This document shows, piece by piece, positions 58,348-64,000 of a stretch of 64,000 nt of DNA. The notes below the pieces were generated by a model, which did not search any database, was not told the origin of the DNA, and saw nothing but the letters and a program-made list of their open reading frames with translations. A program made the translations under genes and the position numbers. The stretch is from Croceitalea marina (GTDB lineage Bacteria; Bacteroidota; Bacteroidia; Flavobacteriales; Flavobacteriaceae): assembly GCF_042684265.1 (NCBI RefSeq), contig NZ_JBHULB010000007.1, forward strand, positions 310,001 through 374,000, read 5' to 3'. Within the stretch, counting starts at the first letter, position 1. Each line of letters begins with the position of its first letter.

Positions 58348-61020
58348 CTAAAAAGTAAATGAAAAGTTGAACAAATAGTATCTATCTAAAAGGTTTACTT
58401 GAAAAGTATTTGCAGAAATTTCACCTATATTTCTTTCAAAAAAGAAATTTTCATTCAATAAATTAACCCCTGAAAAACCAACTTCCCAATTTTTATTTTT
58501 TGGTTTAAAAACAAGTTTTGTACTTAAGAAGGAGTAGTTGTTCGTATTATCTTCTATGCTTGGTATAAAATAATCGTAAGTTACAGCACCCGACAATTGT
58601 TTTGATGGTGTAATTGTAAGCTCAAATTTATTTTGTAACAAATTGTTTGAAAAAACACTCTGGCCTTTATTTTTTTGAATAACCAATTTAGTGGTATTAT
58701 TAAAATTAAACATTGAATTAAAAGCAGTTTTAACCAACAAGCTATTACTCATAAAAGTGCTCTTATTATCTACTAAACTTGAATTATTGATAATATTTTT
58801 AAAATTAAAAATTCCATAATTTGAAGTTACCTTAACGTTAGTTTTAATAAATGGTACTAGTTTACTTAAGACTAGATAGAAATCTATATTCTCTGTTCGC
58901 TCTGGCAAAAAAAAACTTGTTAATCTAGTAGTGTTTTCGGTAATCACTGCGTTTGTAAAAAAATTACCTTTTTGAGCTAAATACTGGCCACCGAAAGACA
59001 GTTCAAATTGGTTGTACAAATCGTTTTTAGAAAAAGAAAGACCGTAGTTTTGACTTCGCTGTAAAGTTATATCAGGAGTGTTGTTTGTAACAATGCGGTT
59101 ATTGATTAATATCTGATTTGAAAAAAATCTGTTTGTAGCTTGTGTATTTCTATTGAAGCCACCATAAACAGTTAGCAAAGAAGTTTTATCAACTTTATAA
59201 CTAAGACTTAACGAGGGCTCAAAAATTAAATTTTTAGAAGTAAGGTTTGTAGTATTTTGTTCTAAATCTTGACTAAGATAGGTGAGCGAATATTTTGGTG
59301 CTATCACAAGTTTACCTAATCTCCAATTGTAGGTTCCCTGGTTATAGATTTCATTTTTAATAAACTCAAAATTATTATTGCTAATAGCTGCGATCAGCTC
59401 TTGAGCATTATTTTGATTACTTAAAAAAGAATTAAAACCATCCTTAGTTCTATTTACCCCAAATAATACGCTATAATTATCGTTGCTTGGTCTTTTACCC
59501 AACAATATAGCATTCAAATTACTATTGTACTTGTTCGAAGTAATATTCTGTTCATCAAGAACATTATCTGCATCATTAAAAACAGAAGGATCAATGTCAA
59601 AATCTTGATTAAGATTATTCACCGTATTAAGAATATTTACTTGCACTGCTTTAGTTGAAGAAACCTTTTTTGTGTATTGTAAATTCTGTTTTAACAATTG
59701 ATTGCGAGAAGATAAATTCGATTTAAAATCGTTCTCTTGGTTAGATAGAATTATTCGACTTGTATTTATTGTTTCGTCTCGGTAACTTATATCATATTCT
59801 AGTAAAGAAGATTTAGACAGATTATACTTTAATTCTGCATCACCACGATATTGGGTGGGTTTTTTTGTAATAAAATTATTATCGAACGTTGTAAACTGGT
59901 TTTCTAAGGTATTTATTCTACTTTCTAAAAATTGATTGCTATTTAAATCGTCGTCCAAATAGTAAAAATTCACTTTTGCTTTCATTTTTTTTGATAGCTG
60001 AAAAATAGTATTAAGATTACCAAAAAACTGATTGTTAATATTAGATAGATTATTGTTAGTTAGTTGAGATACTGCAAATTCTGGAATTATTACTTCAGTA
60101 TAATAGTCCCTATCTTTAATTCCCTCAATCGTAATGGAATTACTGTAATAATCAAATGGCGATACATTTTCACCAATTGTATTAAAAGCAGCCACTGCAA
60201 AAGATTTATATTTTTTATTAATGCCCAAAATATCTAAAGAGGAATCTACAGGTACTGTGTCATCATCAGCATAACCAAGTCCTAAATTTGCGGTACCAGA
60301 TATATCGCTTTTATTATCTTTTAGCTTAAGATTTAAAATAACCTTATCACTACTCTCTATCCCTTTAAGCAATTTGTTTTCAGAATAATTTTCAATGGCT
60401 TCAATCTCTTTGACCAAATCTATATTTATATTTTTAGTGCCAATACTGTAATTGTAGTCAAATAAATTATCCCCTTCTAGTGTTACCGTTTCAATGGATT
60501 TACCTCTATATTTTATAACACCGTTGGCATCGTTAATCTCAATACCAGGTAATTTTTTTAATAAATCTTCCACTTTTTTTTCAGTACCATCGGCATAAGA
60601 ATCAACATTATAAACCACGGTGTCTTTTTTTATGGTAAAGGGTTTTTTACTTTCTACAATCACTTCATTAAGCTGATGTATTTTTTCTTTTATTAAAGTA
60701 AAATTGAACTGTAGCTCATCTTTTAAATCGGTCGGTTTAGTATACGCTTCGTAACTTGTATATCCTGTCGCTACTACCTCTAGAAAAAGACCCTTTAAAT
60801 CATATGATTTTTTTAAAGTATAGCTAAACTTTCCTTTAGGAGACAAAATAAACTCCCTTATAACTTTTGAGTCTTTGCTAGTTTTTATAAGGATTTTTGA
60901 AGGTATTGGGTCGCCTAATGTATCTAAAACAGTACCTTTTAACAATTGTGCATGACCAATACCAAAACCAACAAATAAAAAAATATAGAGATTAATTTTT
61001 TTAATACTTTTTTTGGTCAA
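58348..61020 (-). CDS. TonB-dependent-receptor-like outer-membrane protein with carboxypeptidase-regulatory domain
   Basis: This 890-residue protein has a signal peptide (LYIFLFVGFGIGHAQ), a CarboxypepD_reg-like/beta-sandwich domain (about residues 25-105: LLKGTVLDTLGDPIPSKILIK...) and a plug-like segment (about 125-235: VDSYADGTEKKVEDLLKKLPGIEINDANGVI, LEGDNLFDY...). A long 22-strand-type barrel ends YYLFNFSFTF. The TonB box itself is not obvious. It belongs to the group of receptor-like barrels that pair with GLPGLI proteins: that gene ends 2 bases upstream. The DNA looks more AT-rich than its neighbours. Cargo unknown. Confidence 0.85.
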   Translation of the reverse strand: MTKKSIKKINLYIFLFVGFGIGHAQLLKGTVLDTLGDPIPSKILIKTSKDSKVIREFILSPKGKFSYTLKKSYDLKGLFLEVVATGYTSYEAYTKPTDLKDELQFNFTLIKEKIHQLNEVIVESKKPFTIKKDTVVYNVDSYADGTEKKVEDLLKKLPGIEINDANGVIKYRGKSIETVTLEGDNLFDYNYSIGTKNINIDLVKEIEAIENYSENKLLKGIESSDKVILNLKLKDNKSDISGTANLGLGYADDDTVPVDSSLDILGINKKYKSFAVAAFNTIGENVSPFDYYSNSITIEGIKDRDYYTEVIIPEFAVSQLTNNNLSNINNQFFGNLNTIFQLSKKMKAKVNFYYLDDDLNSNQFLESRINTLENQFTTFDNNFITKKPTQYRGDAELKYNLSKSSLLEYDISYRDETINTSRIILSNQENDFKSNLSSRNQLLKQNLQYTKKVSSTKAVQVNILNTVNNLNQDFDIDPSVFNDADNVLDEQNITSNKYNSNLNAILLGKRPSNDNYSVLFGVNRTKDGFNSFLSNQNNAQELIAAISNNNFEFIKNEIYNQGTYNWRLGKLVIAPKYSLTYLSQDLEQNTTNLTSKNLIFEPSLSLSYKVDKTSLLTVYGGFNRNTQATNRFFSNQILINNRIVTNNTPDITLQRSQNYGLSFSKNDLYNQFELSFGGQYLAQKGNFFTNAVITENTTRLTSFFLPERTENIDFYLVLSKLVPFIKTNVKVTSNYGIFNFKNIINNSSLVDNKSTFMSNSLLVKTAFNSMFNFNNTTKLVIQKNKGQSVFSNNLLQNKFELTITPSKQLSGAVTYDYFIPSIEDNTNNYSFLSTKLVFKPKNKNWEVGFSGVNLLNENFFFERNIGEISANTFQVNLLDRYYLFNFSFTF

Positions 61021-61022
61021 AA

Positions 61023-61832
61023 TTAATTTTTAGAGGCTTCTTTTAATGCTTTATTATATTCTTCGTCATCTTTGGCAATATAGTTCTCAATACCTCCTCT
61101 AGAGGAGATGATACCCGCAGAATATTTATTTGGTCTATAACTAATAAGTTCCAATGCTTTTTTCTTGTAAAGTGCCTTGAACTCGTTCCAAGTAAGAGTT
61201 TCTTTACCGTCAAAAGGATTATCAATTAATTTTTCTTGGCTTAGCTTTCCGTTTTTTATAGCTATAGTTTTAAAAGCAATAAAATTGTCTATCGATTTCA
61301 GCTCTAAAATCATACCCGGAAGTCCATCGTACTTCCAAGGACCGCCAACAGGAAGTTTAGGAGCAAACCATGCTTCATAAGTTCTACCTCTAAAATCCAT
61401 GGTAGCAAATTGGCACTTAAACCCTAAAATTTCTTTTGTTTGTTCTTCGATATTCCAATTAAAAATATCGAGACTGTCTTGAACAACAAAGTATTTGTAA
61501 GCAACTTCATGTTTAGAATAAAAAACAGCGTCATTATAGTCTTTGTAAACAGCAGTTACATTTTTACCAGATGGTGTAAAATATAAGATACTATCATCAT
61601 CTTCGTCTTCACTTAAAACTGAGGTAGTTTTAATTTTGTTTTTCTTACCGTATAGTGATTTATTAATCTCTATAAATTTTGTGTATTCATAATTAGCAAC
61701 CAAGGGTTTAGGATTTTTCTCAAGTGTTAATGTTCTTTCATATTCGATTTGATAAACATTTGTAGAATCTTGAAAAGCGTAAATATTTATAATTGAAAAA
61801 ATTAAGGAAAATAAATTAAAAAAGAATCTCAT
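61023..61832 (-). CDS. GLPGLI family secreted protein
   Basis: This 269-residue exported protein of the GLPGLI family has a hydrophobic signal (MRFFFNLFSLIFSIINIYAF) and the family's name motif, seen here as GPWKYDGLPGMILELKS (about residues 165-181). EAWFAPKLPVGGP precedes it and a beta-rich N-terminal half (YQIEYERTLTLEKN) comes first. GLPGLI proteins are Bacteroidota-specific, and their genes usually sit beside TonB-receptor-like barrels, as here with 2 bases between. The function is not established; a metal- or peptide-related role has been speculated. It leads a two-gene minus-strand transcript. Confidence 0.9.
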   Translation of the reverse strand: MRFFFNLFSLIFSIINIYAFQDSTNVYQIEYERTLTLEKNPKPLVANYEYTKFIEINKSLYGKKNKIKTTSVLSEDEDDDSILYFTPSGKNVTAVYKDYNDAVFYSKHEVAYKYFVVQDSLDIFNWNIEEQTKEILGFKCQFATMDFRGRTYEAWFAPKLPVGGPWKYDGLPGMILELKSIDNFIAFKTIAIKNGKLSQEKLIDNPFDGKETLTWNEFKALYKKKALELISYRPNKYSAGIISSRGGIENYIAKDDEEYNKALKEASKN

Positions 61833-62071
61833 TTAGTCATTCATTTAAAATTTTAAATTAAACTAAATTTCTCTTATAGTTGGTTTTCGCGAAAAATATA
61901 AGACTTGATAAATCTCAAAAAAAATAAAAAAGAACAGTTATGTAAAAACCTTAGAAATTTTGAGGGTTTTCTCTATTCTATGTTATTTAACTTTTTATTA
62001 ACCAGATAAATAACGTTAAATTAATTTTTTGCAAGAAAAAACTTAAATTATTTAGTTATCCTACTAAAAAC
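61833..62071. other. 239-base AT-rich intergenic region with nothing recognisable
   Basis: This gap between the GLPGLI start and the nitrilase stop (both minus strand) is extremely AT-rich with long A and T runs. I found no reading frame, terminator hairpin, tRNA or clear promoter beyond the A/T tracts, which could act as an upstream activating region for the GLPGLI operon. Confidence 0.5.
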
Positions 62072-63022
62072 TCAATCTTCTATGACCACTGTACTTTGCC
62101 TTTCCCTATTTACAGTAAGTTTGGTGACATCCGGTCTTGAATAATGCCCAACGGCATCAAAGTTTTGACGCTCTTCATATATACGATTGAAGTCCAAGGT
62201 ATGATAAATCAATCCTTCTTTGTTCACAACCGGTTCTACAAGCCATTCGCCATCGGGGCCTGCGATACAAGAGCCTCCGTTACCTAAAACTTCGGGGGCT
62301 TTATCCAAAATCTTATCTAAATGCGGGGTATTCTTGGGAAAGTCTTTCTTTTGCATTAACGACGAAACAGAAATCACATAGCTGCGCGATTCGCGGGCAA
62401 TAAAACGGGTAATATCCTTGGTATTATTCAAATTTCCGGGCCAAACCGCTATGTGTAAATTTTCACCTTGACCATATAGGGCGGTTCGTGGTAAAGGCAT
62501 CCAATTTTCCCAACAATTAAGGCCTCCTACAGTAAACTGTTTTAATGGGTGTACTTGAAGACCATTACCATCGCCAGGGGCCCAAGTCAAACGTTCATCA
62601 TAAGTGGGTTGTAATTTACGATGCACCGATTTAATTTCTCCTTGTTGATCAATATAGACCAAAGAACAGTACAAACTATGACCTCCGCGATCTTTAGCTC
62701 GCTCCATAATGCCCAAGTATATAGAAATATGATGCTCTTTTGCCAATTTACGAATGCCGTCAAGCTCCCCTGCTTCAATCTGAATTGAATTTCTGGCATA
62801 ATGTGCATGTAATTCTTTGTTCACTTTTAAATCCCATGCAGCACCTTCAGTATACGCCAACCAAAACGGATAGCCTGGCAACAGGGCTTCTCCAAAAACA
62901 ATTAATTCACTGCCGTTCTTGGCGGCTTCAATAATTGTTGTCTCAATTTTTTCCAGTGTTGCTTTTTTATCTAACCAAACCGGTGCTATTTGAGCAAGGG
63001 CGACATTAAGTAAGTTTTCCAT
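62072..63022 (-). CDS. Nitrilase-type carbon-nitrogen hydrolase
   Basis: This 316-residue member of the nitrilase superfamily has the catalytic triad Glu45 (VFGEALLPGYPFW), Lys136 (HRKLQPT) and Cys170 (GLNCWENWMPLPR). The CWENxMP stretch and the GYPFW stretch are typical of true nitrilases (nitrile to carboxylic acid plus ammonia) rather than amidases or NAD synthetases. It has no signal peptide, so it is cytosolic. Its start overlaps the stop of the UbiA-type gene by one base, so both are on one minus-strand transcript. The natural nitrile is unknown. The family call is secure; substrate preference is not. Confidence 0.92.
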   Translation of the reverse strand: MENLLNVALAQIAPVWLDKKATLEKIETTIIEAAKNGSELIVFGEALLPGYPFWLAYTEGAAWDLKVNKELHAHYARNSIQIEAGELDGIRKLAKEHHISIYLGIMERAKDRGGHSLYCSLVYIDQQGEIKSVHRKLQPTYDERLTWAPGDGNGLQVHPLKQFTVGGLNCWENWMPLPRTALYGQGENLHIAVWPGNLNNTKDITRFIARESRSYVISVSSLMQKKDFPKNTPHLDKILDKAPEVLGNGGSCIAGPDGEWLVEPVVNKEGLIYHTLDFNRIYEERQNFDAVGHYSRPDVTKLTVNRERQSTVVIED

Positions 63023-63927
63023 TATAAAATTCGATTTAGAACCAAATCCACATCAATCAAAAGAATACTGAACACTCCTGATATGATTATAAGCTTAAGA
63101 ATATTATGTAACCAAACATAGTCTTTTTTACTCTTTGCTTTCCATAATAAAAAGATAAAAATTACAAGTAATAGGCTACTGGCCCCAAAATAGAAATACA
63201 TATAACCAACATCAAATTGGTTAGTTAACAACCAAGCAGGAACAAGTGTCAATACAATAAGAATACCTATGATAAGTTTAGACATTCTTGGGCCATACAG
63301 TATTGGCAAAGTCTTATAGTTTTGGGCTAAATCACCGGCCATACTCTCTAAATCTTTAATAAGTTCACGAGCCAAAATCAATAAGAATAGAAAAAGAGCA
63401 TGAAAAAAGATGACGGTTTCAAAATTTCTATAGTACACAAAAACCACAAAGAAAGGTGCTATGGCCAATATCGCCGATACTATATTACCTAAAAACGGAA
63501 TGCGTTTAAGTTTATGGGAATACAACCAGATTCCAAAAATATAGGCCGAAAAGAACAGTACTGCCCTAAATGAAATATAACTTGCCAAAAAAGCAGCGGC
63601 AAAGTTCAATATAAAATATGTGGTTAGCTTAAAACGTTGGCTTACCAAACGATCTAACATACTTTTGGTTGGTTTATTGATCAGATCTTTTTCTGCATCG
63701 TAAAAATTATTGATGATATAGCCCCCTGCGATGACCAATGCCGACGCTGTTACAATAATGAAAAGGTTTATGTCAAAAACAACTTGACTTAGCGGCAAAT
63801 CGGGTGAAAGAATAAAAATAGAGGCCAAGTACTGGGCAAGGGTTATCATTAAGATATTATAACCTCTAACCACCGAAAATAGGCTCAACAACTTGTAGAG
63901 TAACAGCCTATTTTTTCTATTAAGCAT
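63022..63927 (-). CDS. UbiA-type prenyltransferase, geranylgeranylglycerol-phosphate synthase-like
   Basis: This 301-residue integral membrane prenyltransferase has about eight to nine helices. The first aspartate motif is NNFYDAEKDLINKPTKSM (about residues 70-87), and the second is ELIKDLESMAGDLAQNYKTLP (about 188-208), as in UbiA/COQ2 enzymes. Bacteroidota members of this shape are annotated as geranylgeranylglycerol-phosphate geranylgeranyltransferases, an archaeal-style ether-lipid step, but quinone or heme prenylation cannot be ruled out. It overlaps the nitrilase gene by one base. The mevalonate genes at the left of this window would supply its isoprenoid donor. Confidence 0.86.
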   Translation of the reverse strand: MLNRKNRLLLYKLLSLFSVVRGYNILMITLAQYLASIFILSPDLPLSQVVFDINLFIIVTASALVIAGGYIINNFYDAEKDLINKPTKSMLDRLVSQRFKLTTYFILNFAAAFLASYISFRAVLFFSAYIFGIWLYSHKLKRIPFLGNIVSAILAIAPFFVVFVYYRNFETVIFFHALFLFLLILARELIKDLESMAGDLAQNYKTLPILYGPRMSKLIIGILIVLTLVPAWLLTNQFDVGYMYFYFGASSLLLVIFIFLLWKAKSKKDYVWLHNILKLIIISGVFSILLIDVDLVLNRIL

Positions 63928-63937
63928 TAGAATTTTT

Positions 63938-64000
63938 CTAGAAATTGTAAACCACTTCCAATTTGTGGTCTTGAAGTGCTTTTCTAGCCTTATCGATATC
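63938..64000 (-). CDS. C-terminal end of a gene cut by the window edge
   Basis: On the minus strand the last 63 bases encode 20 residues ending in a TAG stop at 63938-63940 (DIDKARKALQDHKLEVVYNF). The stop lies 10 bases upstream of the UbiA-type start, so it is probably the preceding gene of the same operon. Too little is present to name the product. Confidence 0.55.
   Translation of the reverse strand, partial: DIDKARKALQDHKLEVVYNF

Overview
The window is chromosomal DNA of a marine-type Flavobacteriaceae (Bacteroidota), perhaps near Maribacter, Zobellia or Arenibacter; the genus is a guess. The evidence is gene content: a PorP/SprF protein behind a giant surface protein with a type IX secretion (T9SS) type-B sorting domain, a GLPGLI protein paired with a TonB-dependent receptor, a GYDIA-type GHMP kinase next to HMG-CoA reductase, and an N-acyl-ornithine carbamoyltransferase (argF') in the arginine operon. 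Promoters are Bacteroidota-like (TTTG-N19-TAnnTTTG). The sequence is AT-rich and densely packed. No phage, insertion sequence or CRISPR was seen, and no gene-free stretch exceeds 300 bases.

Layout. 1-8 kb: end of a ComEC-family gene, a POT peptide transporter and a dipeptidyl peptidase IV, then HMG-CoA reductase and a GHMP kinase (mevalonate route). 8-16 kb, minus strand: a tight envelope operon reading coaX, outer-membrane protein, TPR protein, lptC, small membrane protein, CNNM/CorC-type protein, PpiD-like foldase; then tRNA-Phe with a clear promoter and terminator. 16-19 kb: small genes and a GH32 fructanase lipoprotein. 18.8-21.5 kb: rhodanese, TIGR04282-type enzyme, purine nucleoside phosphorylase and TIGR04283-type glycosyltransferase, a combination typical of arsenosugar loci, but with no arsM or arsS in view. 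21.5-28.4 kb, minus strand: two tandem amidase paralogues (one without its zinc ligands), a BamA/TamA-type barrel, a lipoprotein, a GH113-like hydrolase, an outer-membrane protein and a DUF547 protein. 28.6-35.6 kb: a plus-strand run joining two redox proteins (FAD; 4Fe-4S) to three glycosyltransferases.

35.6-45.3 kb: a complete arginine operon, GNAT-argG-argC-proC-argD-argF'-argB-argE-(HEPN-like)-argH. A 26-codon open reading frame ending VRPFARRRRP precedes it and is a strong candidate for an arginine-sensing leader peptide. The operon also holds two palindromic intergenic repeats, a heptamer tandem array and an inserted small gene with an RNxxxH motif. Ser90 in ArgF' suggests that the pathway uses succinylated intermediates.

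45.8-57 kb: a TPR/AraC-type regulator, then an 8.3-kb gene for a repetitive surface protein (about 43 BspA-type repeats, 3 PKD-like and 9 Fn3-like units, T9SS type-B C-terminus) followed by its PorP/SprF partner. 57-64 kb, minus strand: a membrane protein with a cytochrome-oxidase-like motif, an RsuA/RluB pseudouridine synthase, a TonB receptor/GLPGLI pair, a nitrilase, a UbiA prenyltransferase and the tail of one more gene.
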